From an uncultured Aquimarina sp. (lineage in GTDB: Bacteria; Bacteroidota; Bacteroidia; Flavobacteriales; Flavobacteriaceae), in the NCBI RefSeq assembly GCF_947496855.1, contig NZ_CANMED010000005.1:62001-126000 (forward strand): a DNA stretch of 64,000 nucleotides, in the 5' to 3' direction. Of the stretch, positions 47,383 through 57,305 are shown piece after piece (positions within the stretch are counted from its first letter, which is position 1; every line of letters begins with the position of its first letter). Position numbers and translations under genes: made by a program. Below the pieces are notes generated by a model. The model saw nothing but the letters and a program-made list of their open reading frames with translations. It made no database searches and was not told where the DNA came from.

Positions 47383-47860
47383 CTACATTTCTTTTCATAA
47401 TCTTAAAAAATCTCATAATTAAAGAATTAAACGTTTAAAAAAGTACCAACTCTAAAATTTACGCACTTTGGATTAATTTCCTGAAGATTAAGAATAAAAT
47501 ACACCTCAACATTCTTAGAATAGATCTTTCTATCACAACTAATGAATTTAAAAAATGGATTGTTTCAAAACTACCAAAACTTACTATTGTAATAGTCCGC
47601 TTTAATGGCTCTAATTGTTCAGATAATCTAAAAAAAGTACCTATATTTTATCATATATTTAATATTACTACCTGTAAACCACACATATACTCAGGTTTTT
47701 AAGAAAGTACCCGCTTATCTTAAATAAACAACAAATACCTAATAATCAGGTAATTGTACTTTTATAACCTCATTTCCGTATGATCCTTTTCTAAAAATTA
47801 AACCTTAATTGTCATAAAAGCTTCAAATTTGAAATAGATGAATATTTTCTCTTTTTTTAT
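47383..47860. promoter_or_regulatory. Divergent regulatory region of the uronate locus
   Basis: 478 bases between the leftward beta-helix gene and the rightward catabolic operon. It contains three direct copies of AAAGTACC, each preceded by an A-rich run (47440-47447, 47634-47641, 47704-47711), and an inverted GTACTTTT (47756-47763), suggesting a repeated operator. A perfect 12-bp palindrome TTCAAATTTGAA (47822-47833) sits 28 bases before the first catabolic ATG. Plus CAAAACTA (47566-47573) reads TAGTTTTG leftward, a full -7 match for the beta-helix gene. No local LacI, GntR or AraC regulator gene other than the HTCS is present. Confidence 0.5.
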
Positions 47861-48691
47861 ATGGATAATAAAGTAATTGTACTAACCGGTGGTGGCGGTG
47901 TTTTAGGTAAAACAATGGCATTGGCTCTAGCAAAAAAAGGCGCTAAACTCGCCATTTTAGATTTGAGAAAAGATGCTGCCGAAGAAGTAGTAAAAGAAAT
48001 TAAAATACGTGGAGGAGTCGCAATTGGTATTGCTGCAGATGTACTTAGTAAGGAATCCTTATTAAAAGCACGAACGGAAATCAACTCCAAACTAGGAAGC
48101 TGCGACATTCTAATCAATGGTGCGGGAGGTAATCACCCTAAAGGAACTACATCCAATACCCATTTGGTTTTAGAAGATCTGGAAAATAAACAAAATGACT
48201 TTCAGACTTTCTTTGATTTAGATTCAGAAGGGATTCAATTTGTTTTTAACCTTAATTTTATTGGTACACTATTACCTACTCAGGTTTTCGCTAAAGACAT
48301 GGTTGGAAAAGATGGTTGTTGTATTCTTAATATCTCTTCGATGAATGCTTTTACACCCTTAACAAAAATTCCAGCTTACAGTGGTGCAAAAGCAGCTATA
48401 TCAAACTTTACGCAATGGCTTGCTGTACATTTTGCAAAAGTAGGTATTAGAGTAAACGCATTAGCACCTGGTTTTTTTTTAACAGAGCAAAACAGATCTC
48501 TGTTAACGGATTCTGAAGGAAATCCAACACAAAGAGGTAAAACTATCATAGAACACACCCCAATGGGTAGATACGGCGAACCTGAAGATCTTATTGGAAC
48601 CACAGAATGGTTATGTGGAAATGGTTCCAAATTTGTAACAGGCATTGTGGTGCCAATCGATGGAGGTTTTAGTGCCTTTAGTGGTGTTTAA
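47861..48691 (+). CDS. uxuB: SDR-family D-mannonate oxidoreductase (fructuronate reductase)
   Basis: 276 residues. Short-chain dehydrogenase: NAD(P)-binding VLTGGGGVLGKTMALALAKK, DILINGAGGN, catalytic Ser in ILNISSM and the YxxxK as PAYSGAKAAIS. The C-terminal part (APGFFLTEQNRSLLTD, IEHTPMGRYGEPEDLIG) closely resembles the Bacillus-type UxuB/YjmF D-mannonate oxidoreductase, which reduces fructuronate to mannonate. It is the first gene of the catabolic operon and feeds UxuA directly downstream (9 bases). It substitutes for the unrelated long-chain E. coli UxuB. Confidence 0.85.
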   Translation: MDNKVIVLTGGGGVLGKTMALALAKKGAKLAILDLRKDAAEEVVKEIKIRGGVAIGIAADVLSKESLLKARTEINSKLGSCDILINGAGGNHPKGTTSNTHLVLEDLENKQNDFQTFFDLDSEGIQFVFNLNFIGTLLPTQVFAKDMVGKDGCCILNISSMNAFTPLTKIPAYSGAKAAISNFTQWLAVHFAKVGIRVNALAPGFFLTEQNRSLLTDSEGNPTQRGKTIIEHTPMGRYGEPEDLIGTTEWLCGNGSKFVTGIVVPIDGGFSAFSGV

Positions 48692-48700
48692 TATATACAT

Positions 48701-49885
48701 ATGAATTTAGAACAAACATGGCGATGGTATGGGCCCAATGATCCCGTCTCATTATCAGATATAAAACAAGCCGGAGCAAGGGGTATTGTATCCGCATTAC
48801 ATCATATTTCTAATGGAGAAGTTTGGACTATTGAAGAAATACTAAAGAGAAAAGATGTTATAGAAGAATCTGGACTCAATTGGTCGGTTGTAGAAAGCGT
48901 ACCCATTCATGAGAATATCAAAACCAGATCTGGAAAATATCATGAGTACATAGAAAATTATAAAACTACTATCAGGAACTTAAGTGTTTGTAAAATAAAT
49001 ATCGTTTGCTATAATTTCATGCCTGTTCTAGATTGGACAAGAACCAATTTAGAATATGAAATATATGATGGATCTACAGCATTGAGATTTGATGCAACTG
49101 AATTTGCTGTTTTTGATCTATTATTACTTAAAAGACCAAATGCAGAAAAAGAATATACGGATACCCAACTACAGGCAGCAAAAACTTTAGAAAAACAAAT
49201 GTCTGATGCTCGAAAGAAACTGCTAGTAAACAATATCATTGCAGGCCTACCTGGTGCAGAAGAAGGTTATTCCTTAAAGGATTTTAATACCATTTTAAAT
49301 ACTTATAAAAACATTGGACCTAACGAATTAAAAGAAAATCTCTATTTCTTTCTAAAAGAGATTATTCCGGTAGCGGAAGAAACAGGAGTGCTTATGTCTA
49401 TACATCCTGATGACCCACCATATCCAATTCTAGGTTTACCAAGAGTGGTAAGTACCCAACAAGACATCCTTGATTTATATCACGCTGTAGATTCTCCAAA
49501 CAATGGATTAACATTTTGTACAGGATCTTTTGGGCTCCGTCAAGATAATGACTTACCATCGATGGTAGAACGTCTTGGAAATCGGATACATTTCATCCAT
49601 TTAAGAAGTACTAAGAGAGATAAAGAAGGTAACTTTTATGAAGCTAATCATCTGGAAGGAGACGTAGATATGTATGAAGTAATGAAAGCTTTAATCAACG
49701 AACAGAACAAAAGACAAAGGGCTGGCAGGTCCGATCTGAATATTCCAATGCGACCAGATCATGGCCACAAAATGTTAGATGATCAACATAAAAAAACGAA
49801 TCCTGGTTACTCCGGTATCGGAAGACTAAGAGGATTAGCTGAGCTTAGGGGTTTAGAATTAGGAATTAGAAAATCAATACGATAA
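48701..49885 (+). CDS. uxuA: Mannonate dehydratase
   Basis: 394 residues, the size of E. coli UxuA. Dehydrates D-mannonate to 2-keto-3-deoxy-D-gluconate (KDG). Family landmarks: [20 protein letters not shown] at the N-terminus, [38 protein letters not shown], and [12 protein letters not shown], whose Cys, His and Asp bind the metal. It lies second in the operon after the mannonate oxidoreductase, 19 bases before kduI. Confidence 0.96.
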   Translation: MNLEQTWRWYGPNDPVSLSDIKQAGARGIVSALHHISNGEVWTIEEILKRKDVIEESGLNWSVVESVPIHENIKTRSGKYHEYIENYKTTIRNLSVCKINIVCYNFMPVLDWTRTNLEYEIYDGSTALRFDATEFAVFDLLLLKRPNAEKEYTDTQLQAAKTLEKQMSDARKKLLVNNIIAGLPGAEEGYSLKDFNTILNTYKNIGPNELKENLYFFLKEIIPVAEETGVLMSIHPDDPPYPILGLPRVVSTQQDILDLYHAVDSPNNGLTFCTGSFGLRQDNDLPSMVERLGNRIHFIHLRSTKRDKEGNFYEANHLEGDVDMYEVMKALINEQNKRQRAGRSDLNIPMRPDHGHKMLDDQHKKTNPGYSGIGRLRGLAELRGLELGIRKSIR

Positions 49886-49904
49886 AGAAATAAAACATAG
49901 AATT

Positions 49905-50744
49905 ATGACTACTGCTTACGAATCCAGATATGCATCTCATCCTAAATCTGTTAAAGCTATGGACACCGCAGAACTTAGAGATGAGTTTTTGATAGAAAAC
50001 CTAATGCAATTAGGACAAATCAATCTCACTTATTCTCATTACGACAGATATATTGCAGGATCTGTAGTGCCGAAAGACACATTAAAACTAGAGCCTATTG
50101 ATCCTCTAAAAGCCCAGTATTTTTTGGAAAGAAGAGAACTTGGTATAATCAATGTCGGTGGAAAAGGAGAAGTTGTAGTAGATGGAACTTCTTATGAATT
50201 AAATTACAAAGAAGCGTTGTATGTAGGAAAAGGAAATAAAGAAGTTCTTTTTAAGAGTCAGAGTTCGTCTAATCCTGCTAAATTTTATATCAATTCTGCG
50301 CCAGCACACCATAGCTATCCAACCGTAAAAGTGACAAAAGAAAAAGCTAACAAAATAGAGTTAGGTTCTTTAGAAACGTCTAATCATAGAACAGTATTAC
50401 AATTGATTGTTGGTGGAATTGTAGAAACTTGCCAATTACAAATGGGAATGACTGAATTAAAAAAAGGTAGTGTTTGGAATACAATGCCTGCTCATTCTCA
50501 CGATAGACGAATGGAGGTTTATTTCTATTTTGAAGTACCAAATGATCAATCTGTTTGCCATTTTATGGGACAAACTGACGAGACTAGACATATCTGGATA
50601 CAAAATGAACAAGCAGTAATTTCTCCTCCATGGTCAATTCATTCTGGCTCAGGAACTTCTAACTATACTTTTATCTGGGGAATGGCAGGAGAGAATTTAG
50701 ATTATGGTGATATGGACAAATGTGAAATAACGGCTCTTAAATAA
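49905..50744 (+). CDS. kduI: 5-dehydro-4-deoxy-D-glucuronate isomerase
   Basis: 279 residues, normal for KduI, a cupin. Isomerises 5-keto-4-deoxyuronate, the rearranged product of GH88, to 2,5-diketo-3-deoxygluconate. Visible are [20 protein letters not shown], the zinc-site [15 protein letters not shown] (two His and Glu), and the C-terminal [20 protein letters not shown]. Its presence shows that the locus handles lyase-generated unsaturated uronates, not only saturated ones. Confidence 0.96.
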   Translation: MTTAYESRYASHPKSVKAMDTAELRDEFLIENLMQLGQINLTYSHYDRYIAGSVVPKDTLKLEPIDPLKAQYFLERRELGIINVGGKGEVVVDGTSYELNYKEALYVGKGNKEVLFKSQSSSNPAKFYINSAPAHHSYPTVKVTKEKANKIELGSLETSNHRTVLQLIVGGIVETCQLQMGMTELKKGSVWNTMPAHSHDRRMEVYFYFEVPNDQSVCHFMGQTDETRHIWIQNEQAVISPPWSIHSGSGTSNYTFIWGMAGENLDYGDMDKCEITALK

Positions 50745-50752
50745 ATACATCT

Positions 50753-51547
50753 ATGTCATTATCTCTATTTGATTTAAAAGGTAAAAATGCTTTAATAACA
50801 GGATCAACTCACGGTTTAGGAATGGCCATGGCAAAAGGATTGGGACTTGCGGGAGCTACTATCATTGTAAATGGTAATTCTTCTCAAGAAAAAATCGATC
50901 TCGCCGTAGAAACCTATAATAACTTAGGGATCCATGCTAGAGGCTATAAATTCGACGTGACCAATGAACAAGAAGTAATACAAGCTGTACAGCAAATTGA
51001 AAATGAAATCGGAATAATCGATATATTAATCAATAATGCCGGAATAATAAAACGTGTTCCTCTAGAAGAAATGGAAGTAGTCGATTTCAAACAAGTGATT
51101 GATGTCGATCTAGTGAGCCCTTTTATAGTTTCCAAACATGTAGTAAAAGCAATGATTGAACGAAAATCCGGAAAGATTATTAATATCTGTTCTATGATGA
51201 GTGAATTGGGTCGCAATACGGTCGGTGCCTATGCTGCTGCTAAAGGAGGTTTGAAAATGCTTACTCAAAATATGGCAACAGAGTGGGCAAAGCACAATAT
51301 ACAAATCAATGGCATTGGCCCGGGATATTTCGCAACTGAGCAGACTGCCCCAATCCGAGTTGATGGACATCCTTTTAACGATTTTATCATTAATCGCACA
51401 CCTGCTGCAAAGTGGGGAGATCCCAATGAATTAGCCGGTACAGCCATATTTTTAGCTTCTAAAGCTAGTGATTTTGTAAACGGTCATATTCTATATGTCG
51501 ATGGAGGCATTCTAGCTACCATTGGTAAACCTGCAAATGAAACGTAA
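50753..51547 (+). CDS. kduD: 2-dehydro-3-deoxy-D-gluconate 5-dehydrogenase (KduD)
   Basis: 264 residues; an SDR with ALITGSTHGLGMAMAKGLGL, DILINNAGIIKRVPLEEM, and catalytic Ser in IINICSMMSELG with YAAAKGG. KduD reduces 2,5-diketo-3-deoxygluconate to KDG. Position just after kduI supports this specificity over the related gluconate 5-dehydrogenase. Its stop overlaps the ATG of the next gene by one base (TAATG). Confidence 0.92.
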   Translation: MSLSLFDLKGKNALITGSTHGLGMAMAKGLGLAGATIIVNGNSSQEKIDLAVETYNNLGIHARGYKFDVTNEQEVIQAVQQIENEIGIIDILINNAGIIKRVPLEEMEVVDFKQVIDVDLVSPFIVSKHVVKAMIERKSGKIINICSMMSELGRNTVGAYAAAKGGLKMLTQNMATEWAKHNIQINGIGPGYFATEQTAPIRVDGHPFNDFIINRTPAAKWGDPNELAGTAIFLASKASDFVNGHILYVDGGILATIGKPANET

Positions 51548-52791
51548 TGAAGCATCTATTTATTCTTATCACCGCATTTCTCTTGATTACTTCTAGCTGT
51601 AAAAAGGCCAAAAAGTATACTACAGAACCAAAACACATAAGTTTTAAGAATACGCTAGATATAAAACGTGTCGATGAAAATATTTCTATTCCAAGAGATA
51701 AAATAATATCCATACTAGATAGCATCCCAAAAAACAGAGTTCCCATGATGAAAGACTCATCAGGGAAAATAATTCCTTTTCAACTAGATGATTTAGAGAA
51801 AAATGGTATTTGGGATGAACTCAGTCTAACTCTTGACTTTAAACCAAACCAATTACTTGATTTAGAATTAACTACTATCGCTCCAGAAAGTATTCCTTCA
51901 TTCACTCCAAGAACGAATATTAGATTTGGAATTGGAACTAACAAAACGAATGTAAGAGAAGTTTTAGAACAAAAACGCATAGGTGATCCTAGAACTAATG
52001 ATAGTATCTTTTATCAAATGGAAGGTCCTGCTTGGGAGAACGACAAGGTTGGTTTTAGGTTCTATTTCGATCCACGCAATGGCATAGATATTTTCGGAAA
52101 AACTACCTCAGGACTAGTTCTTGACAGAGTTGGTCTAGGGGAGGGAAATTATCACGAATTAGATGATTGGGGAATGGATATTCTTAAGGTTGGTAATTCA
52201 TTAGGTGCAGGAGCATTAGCAATAAAAAAGAATGATACTTTAATTAGAATAACGGGAAAGGATCAAGCCGAATTCAAAGTCATCGCTGAAGGTCCTATAA
52301 GATCGATTTTTGAAATGACTTATGAAAACTCTAAGATTGGAGATCAACGCATAAATGTTATTCATAGAATCACTATTTGGAAAGGGCAATGGGGATATCA
52401 AAATGAAGTTTTTTTTAAAGGCATAACGGATCAAATGAAATTAGTAAGTGGTATTGTAAATTTGAAACCCAATAAATTATATTCAAAAATAGTAGAAAAC
52501 TACCATGCTTTAGAAACATATGGCCCGCAATCAGAGAATAATGACGCACTTGGAATGGCAATCATTGTACCAAAAGAAGATTTTATAGATAACGGCGAAG
52601 CTCCAAAGGAAAAAGCAGATATCGTTAAAACATATTACACAGTAATGAATGCTTCAAATAAAAGACCTACGGCTTTTTATTTCCTTTCAGGATGGGAACG
52701 ATCTCATCAACAGTTTAAAACTTATAACGGATTTGAAAAAATGATTATCAATACGATCGAAAGACTATCAAATCCAATATTGATTCAATAA
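51547..52791 (+). CDS. DUF4861 family lipoprotein
   Basis: 414 residues. Lipoprotein signal (ILITAFLLITSSC, Cys about residue 18). The body is beta-rich and matches the DUF4861 pattern as I recall it (PMMKDSSGKIIPFQLDDLEK, YQMEGPAWENDKVGFRFYFD, DIFGKTTSGLVLDRVG, YHELDDWGMDILKVGNSLG). Function is not established. It is frequently found in uronate and pectin loci. Here it is embedded between cytoplasmic enzymes kduD and kdgK with overlapping or two-base junctions, so it must matter for uronate use; a periplasmic step such as sugar epimerisation or ester removal is conceivable. Confidence 0.78.
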   Translation: MKHLFILITAFLLITSSCKKAKKYTTEPKHISFKNTLDIKRVDENISIPRDKIISILDSIPKNRVPMMKDSSGKIIPFQLDDLEKNGIWDELSLTLDFKPNQLLDLELTTIAPESIPSFTPRTNIRFGIGTNKTNVREVLEQKRIGDPRTNDSIFYQMEGPAWENDKVGFRFYFDPRNGIDIFGKTTSGLVLDRVGLGEGNYHELDDWGMDILKVGNSLGAGALAIKKNDTLIRITGKDQAEFKVIAEGPIRSIFEMTYENSKIGDQRINVIHRITIWKGQWGYQNEVFFKGITDQMKLVSGIVNLKPNKLYSKIVENYHALETYGPQSENNDALGMAIIVPKEDFIDNGEAPKEKADIVKTYYTVMNASNKRPTAFYFLSGWERSHQQFKTYNGFEKMIINTIERLSNPILIQ

Positions 52792-52792
52792 T

Positions 52793-53788
52793 ATGCATAA
52801 AAGAGTTGTTACTTTAGGCGAAGTTCTAATGCGTCTCACCACTACGTCTAATGATCGTTTCGAGCAATCGGATACCTATGCCGTGCATTTTGGTGGAGCA
52901 GAAGCCAATGTTGCCATCTCTTTAGCAAACTGGAATATTTCTACTGCTCATATTACGGCATTTCCAGATCATACCATAGGAAAGGCAGCCTTTAGTTATT
53001 TAAGAAAACATGGCGTAGATACTGATTATATAAAGTTAAGTGATGGAAGAATGGGCCTATATTTTCTAGAAAACGGAGTGATGCAACGATCTTCTAAAAT
53101 TATTTATGATCGTTTTGATTCTGTATTTTCAAAATTAGACCCAGCCCTTTTTAATTGGGATGAAATTTTAGAAGGAACGGACTGGTTTCACTGGACTGGA
53201 ATTACTCCTGCAATTTCAGCATCTGCAGCACAATTATGCTTGGACGCAGTCTCCTCAGCTCAAAAATTAGGAATTACAATAAGTGGTGACATCAACTATC
53301 GCAGGAATCTCTGGCAATATAGAAAATCGCCTTTAGAAATAATGCCTGAACTTATAAACAAGAGCAATGTCATTATAGGAGGGCTGACAGATTTCGAAAA
53401 TTGTTTAGGAATATCTGCTAAAAGCTACGAAGAAGGTTGTAAAAAAGTCCAGCAAAAATATCCTTCTGTACACACTTTATCCAATACACATCGAGAAATT
53501 ATATCTGCTACATATAATAAACTGTCTGCCATACTATGGAAAAATGAAAAACTCCAGTTGTCGAAGATATATGATATGGAAAATATAGTGGATCGAATCG
53601 GTGGTGGAGACGCTTTTATGGCTGGATTGATTTATGGACTATTGCATCAAGAAGATAAAGAAGCGCTTGAATTCGCAGTAGCTTCATCGGTGCTGAAACA
53701 CGGAATTCTTGGAGATTCGAATTTGGTTTCTGTAGAAGAAGTAAAACAATTAGTACAAGGCGATAATACTGGAAGGTTATTACGATAG
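52793..53788 (+). CDS. kdgK: 2-keto-3-deoxygluconate kinase
   Basis: 331 residues of the PfkB/ribokinase fold: GEVLMRLTTTSNDRFEQSDT at the start, FGGAEANVAISLANW, and the C-terminal signature DRIGGGDAFMAGLIYGLLHQ with the catalytic Asp. KdgK phosphorylates KDG to KDPG. The order uxuB-uxuA-kduI-kduD-(DUF4861)-kdgK-kdgA makes the assignment secure. One base separates it from the preceding stop, and zero from the aldolase. Confidence 0.93.
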   Translation: MHKRVVTLGEVLMRLTTTSNDRFEQSDTYAVHFGGAEANVAISLANWNISTAHITAFPDHTIGKAAFSYLRKHGVDTDYIKLSDGRMGLYFLENGVMQRSSKIIYDRFDSVFSKLDPALFNWDEILEGTDWFHWTGITPAISASAAQLCLDAVSSAQKLGITISGDINYRRNLWQYRKSPLEIMPELINKSNVIIGGLTDFENCLGISAKSYEEGCKKVQQKYPSVHTLSNTHREIISATYNKLSAILWKNEKLQLSKIYDMENIVDRIGGGDAFMAGLIYGLLHQEDKEALEFAVASSVLKHGILGDSNLVSVEEVKQLVQGDNTGRLLR

Positions 53789-54454
53789 ATGAAATACACA
53801 CACGAACATATAATTAAAGTTATGGAAGATACAGGATTGATTCCTGTATTTAATCACGTCGATCTTCGTATTACCAAAAAAGTATTGGACGCTTCTTATA
53901 AAGCAGGTATAAGAGTATTTGAATTCACTAATAGAAATGAAAAAGCATTAACTGTATTTACTGAATTACATGAATACGCATCTAAATATGATGATCTTGT
54001 TTTGGGTATCGGTACTATTTTTACGAAAACTCAAGCACGAGAATTTCTAGATATTGGTGCAGACTTTATAGTTTCTCCTGCCTTGATTCATGAAGTTGCT
54101 GATTTTTGCAACATACAAGAAATCCTATGGATTCCCGGATGCGCTACCCTCACAGAAGTATATACTGCTCATCGACTAGGAACAAAGCTTATTAAAGCCT
54201 TTCCTGGTAATGTTTTGGGACCTGACTTTATAAAAGCCGTTAAAACAGTTTTACCTTATATAAAAATAATGCCAACAGGAGGTGTACAACCTACATTAGA
54301 AAACCTGAAACTTTGGTTTCATTCTGGCGTTAGTTGTGTTGGAATGGGATCGCAACTTTTTAATAAAGAAGATATTAAGAGTGAAAATTTTCTAAAACTA
54401 ACTAGAGACATCAAAGAAACGCTACAGCATATTCAAAAAGTGAAAAATATATAA
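53789..54454 (+). CDS. kdgA: 2-dehydro-3-deoxy-phosphogluconate (KDPG) aldolase
   Basis: 221 residues; class I aldolase that splits KDPG to pyruvate and glyceraldehyde-3-phosphate, the last step of the pathway. The Schiff-base Lys is in TKLIKAFPGNVLGP; the catalytic Glu in RVFEFTNRNEKAL; phosphate-binding MPTGGVQPTLENL. It starts directly after kdgK. Bifunctional KDPG/KHG activity is typical of the family. Confidence 0.94.
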   Translation: MKYTHEHIIKVMEDTGLIPVFNHVDLRITKKVLDASYKAGIRVFEFTNRNEKALTVFTELHEYASKYDDLVLGIGTIFTKTQAREFLDIGADFIVSPALIHEVADFCNIQEILWIPGCATLTEVYTAHRLGTKLIKAFPGNVLGPDFIKAVKTVLPYIKIMPTGGVQPTLENLKLWFHSGVSCVGMGSQLFNKEDIKSENFLKLTRDIKETLQHIQKVKNI

Positions 54455-54458
54455 ACCC

Positions 54459-55439
54459 ATGATGATCAAGAAACTATTATTACTTTTTATAGGATTATTT
54501 CTATTAGGATCTTGTTCTACAGAAAAGAAAACTAAAATACTCAGACTTGCACATACTTTGGACACCAAACACCCCGTGCACAAGGCGATGAAAATTTTAG
54601 GAGAAAAGCTTGAAAAAAAATCGAATGGCACTCTAAAAGTTAAATTGTATCCAAGTGGTCAATTGGGAGCAGAGCGTGAATGCTTGGAATTATTACAAAT
54701 AGGAAGTCTTGACATCACTAAAGTTTCTGCAGCGGTATTAGAAAATTTTATAACTGAATATAAAGTTTTCAGTATCCCTTATTTATTTAGAGACAGGGAA
54801 CACGCGTTTCAAGTTTTTGATGGTACAATCGGAGGTGACATGCTTACTAAGGGAGACAAATATCGATTAAGAGGACTCACTTTTTATGATGCAGGAAGCC
54901 GAAGTTTTTATACTAAAGAAAAACCAATAAGTACTCCCGAAGATCTTAAAGGTCTTAAAATTAGAGTTCAAAAAAGCAATATGGCGGTAGCTATGGTTAA
55001 CTCTTTAGGTGGTTCCCCTACTCCTATTTCATGGGGAGAATTATATACCGCATTGCAACAAGGTGTTGTGGATGGTGCAGAAAACAATCTCCCTAGCTTT
55101 TATACTTCCAAGCATTATGAAATATGTAAATATTTTAGCTTGGATCAGCACACTGCTGTCCCCGATGTTCTACTAATTGGTTTAGATAGCTGGGAACGGT
55201 TATCTAAACAAGAACAGGCTTGGTTAAAAGAAGCGGCCAAAGAATCTACTATTGAGCAACGTAGATTATGGGCAGATTCTGAAAAAGAGTCTTTGGATGC
55301 TATAACTGCATCAGGAGTTGAAATTATAACACCTGATAAAGTTTCGTTTGAAAAACAAACAGAAAGCATTAAAACTATGTTTCGGGATCAACCTGAAATG
55401 TTATCTCTGATTAAAAATATCAAAAACACTAATCAATGA
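54459..55439 (+). CDS. dctP: TRAP transporter substrate-binding protein (DctP family)
   Basis: 326 residues. Lipoprotein signal (LLLLFIGLFLLGSC, Cys about residue 20) anchors it in the periplasm. The DctP fold has GSRSFYTKEKPISTPEDLKG, then KIRVQKSNMAVAMVNSLGGS, whose Arg binds the carboxylate of the ligand, and WGELYTALQQGVVDGAENNL. Position after a full uronate pathway indicates a uronate ligand. It overlaps the small permease gene by 4 bases (ATGA). Confidence 0.92.
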   Translation: MMIKKLLLLFIGLFLLGSCSTEKKTKILRLAHTLDTKHPVHKAMKILGEKLEKKSNGTLKVKLYPSGQLGAERECLELLQIGSLDITKVSAAVLENFITEYKVFSIPYLFRDREHAFQVFDGTIGGDMLTKGDKYRLRGLTFYDAGSRSFYTKEKPISTPEDLKGLKIRVQKSNMAVAMVNSLGGSPTPISWGELYTALQQGVVDGAENNLPSFYTSKHYEICKYFSLDQHTAVPDVLLIGLDSWERLSKQEQAWLKEAAKESTIEQRRLWADSEKESLDAITASGVEIITPDKVSFEKQTESIKTMFRDQPEMLSLIKNIKNTNQ

Positions 55440-55897
55440 GAAAAGTAATTGATATATTTTTAGAAAAGGCTCTGATTCTGATATTCTCTATAATGCTGTT
55501 TAGTGTAATATGGCAGGTGTTTTCGAGATTTTTATTGAAATCTCCCAGTACAATTACAGACGAAATCTCTAGCTTTTCTCTGATATGGTTAGGTCTTCTG
55601 GGAGCAGCATATGCAACAGGAAAACGCTTACATCTTGCTATAGATTTAATACCCAGCCATATCGTAGCAAAAAAACAACAACTATATGATGGAATCGTTC
55701 ACGGAGCAGTATTTATTTTTGGATTGTTGGTTATGGTAATTGGTGGCGCAAGACTTTGCTGGCTTACATTCGTATTTCAGCAAAAATCAGCTACGCTAGA
55801 GATCCCTTTAGGATTTATTTATTTGGTAATACCTATCAGTGGATTATTAGTTTGTTACTACTCTATGGAAATTCTACTTCGAAAAAAACGATTTTAA
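55436..55897 (+). CDS. dctQ: TRAP transporter small permease (DctQ)
   Basis: 153 residues with four membrane helices (ALILIFSIMLFSVIWQVFSR, SSFSLIWLGLLGAAYATG, GAVFIFGLLVMVIGGARLCW, LGFIYLVIPISGLLVCYY). The central SLIWLGLLGAA motif is diagnostic. It pairs with the large permease 10 bases downstream. TRAP systems are sodium-driven, fitting a marine cell. Confidence 0.92.
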   Translation: MRKVIDIFLEKALILIFSIMLFSVIWQVFSRFLLKSPSTITDEISSFSLIWLGLLGAAYATGKRLHLAIDLIPSHIVAKKQQLYDGIVHGAVFIFGLLVMVIGGARLCWLTFVFQQKSATLEIPLGFIYLVIPISGLLVCYYSMEILLRKKRF

Positions 55898-55907
55898 AAT
55901 ATATTTT

Positions 55908-57203
55908 ATGAATTATACTGAAGTTTTGATCCTGACCCTTAGTTTTCTGGTATTACTTTCTATACGCGTTCCTGTAGCCTATGCTATTGGGCTTTCTGGC
56001 TTGTTTACGCTTATGGTGGCTATGCCATTCATGCCTTCAGTAACGACATTAGCACAACGTATGGCAACATCATTAGATAGTTTTACACTTTCCGCCATTC
56101 CTTTTTTTATTCTAGCCGGCCAGATTATGAATAAAGGAGGTATCGCTGTAAGGCTAATAAATTTTGCAAAAGCTATCGTGGGACCTCTTCCTGGAGGTTT
56201 GGCTTTTGTAAACATATTTGCTTGTATGCTTTTTGGTGCTATATCTGGATCTGCAGTTGCTGCAGCCTCAGCAATTGGAGGGTTTATGAATCCGATGATG
56301 GAAAAAGAAGGATATGATAAACCTTTTAGTGCCGCTGTGAATATTACGAGTTCTACTACAGGCTTATTGATTCCTCCGAGTAACGTATTGATTATATACT
56401 CTCTTGCCAGTGGTGGCGTTTCTATTGCAGCTTTATTTGTAGCAGGATATGTACCTGGATTACTTATTGGTCTTGCTCTAATGCTAGTTGCAGGTGTTTA
56501 TTCAGTAATCAAAAAGTATCCTACGGAAAAGCTGGTGAGCTTTAGAGAATTTTTCAAAAGATTTTTAGATGCATTACCTAGCTTATTGTTGTTAGTTGTA
56601 GTTATTGGAGGAATCGTTGCTGGAATTTTTACAGCTACAGAAGCTTCTGCTATTGCCGTGATTTACACTTTTGTATTAGCCTTGGCTTATAAAGAGATTT
56701 CTTTTAAAAGTATTGCATCCATACTTCTGGAAACTATAAAAACCTCATCAATTGTATTATTATTGATTGCTACCTCTATCGCAATGTCTTGGGTAATGTC
56801 CTATGAAAATATTCCACAGGAAATCAGTAATGCGTTACTTTCTGTTAGTGATAATCCAATAATAATCTTGATTCTTATAAATCTGATTTTACTATTTGTT
56901 GGTGTTTTTATGGATATGACTCCTGCAATATTAATTTTTACCCCTATATTTTTACCTATAGTTTCTGACTTAGGTATGAATCCAATTCACTTTGGTATTG
57001 TTATGATATTAAATCTTTGTATTGGATTGTGCACCCCTCCAGTAGGTTCTGTGCTTTTTGTGGGGTGTAGTGTTGCCGAATTAAGTATTCAAAAAGTAAT
57101 TAGACCTTTAATGCCTTTGTTTTTGATTATGATTCTGGTCCTAGTTTTAATTACTTATATCCCAGCACTAAGTCTATGGTTACCAAGGATGTTTGATTTG
57201 TAA
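55908..57203 (+). CDS. dctM: TRAP transporter large permease (DctM)
   Basis: 431 residues, about 12 helices. DctM signatures: RVPVAYAIGLSGL, the DSFTLSAIPFFILAGQIMNK segment, PGGLAFVNIFACMLFGAISG, SSTTGLLIPPSNVLIIYSL and NLCIGLCTPPVGSVLFVG. It completes a uronate TRAP importer. It is the last gene of the operon, with a strong hairpin following. Confidence 0.94.
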   Translation: MNYTEVLILTLSFLVLLSIRVPVAYAIGLSGLFTLMVAMPFMPSVTTLAQRMATSLDSFTLSAIPFFILAGQIMNKGGIAVRLINFAKAIVGPLPGGLAFVNIFACMLFGAISGSAVAAASAIGGFMNPMMEKEGYDKPFSAAVNITSSTTGLLIPPSNVLIIYSLASGGVSIAALFVAGYVPGLLIGLALMLVAGVYSVIKKYPTEKLVSFREFFKRFLDALPSLLLLVVVIGGIVAGIFTATEASAIAVIYTFVLALAYKEISFKSIASILLETIKTSSIVLLLIATSIAMSWVMSYENIPQEISNALLSVSDNPIIILILINLILLFVGVFMDMTPAILIFTPIFLPIVSDLGMNPIHFGIVMILNLCIGLCTPPVGSVLFVGCSVAELSIQKVIRPLMPLFLIMILVLVLITYIPALSLWLPRMFDL

Positions 57204-57260
57204 GCTTTTATTGAAAAACGGGGGTTCTTTTCTTATAGCCAAAAAATTAAATTTTAATGT

Positions 57261-57296
57261 AAATAACCTCAAGACTAATAAGTCTTGAGGTTATTT
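57261..57296. terminator. Bidirectional terminator between dctM and the G8 gene
   Basis: A perfect 16-bp stem from 57261-57276 (AAATAACCTCAAGACT) and 57281-57296, loop AATA. It lies between the two convergent stop codons (57203 and 57306), and the A/T flanks on both sides can serve both directions. Confidence 0.85.
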
Positions 57297-57305
57297 GTTA
57301 TTGCA

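Noticed and set aside
47857-48117. Leftward frame over the start of the mannonate oxidoreductase gene
   Set aside because: It overlaps a well-supported SDR gene and has no recognisable features; the same holds for other antisense frames in this operon.
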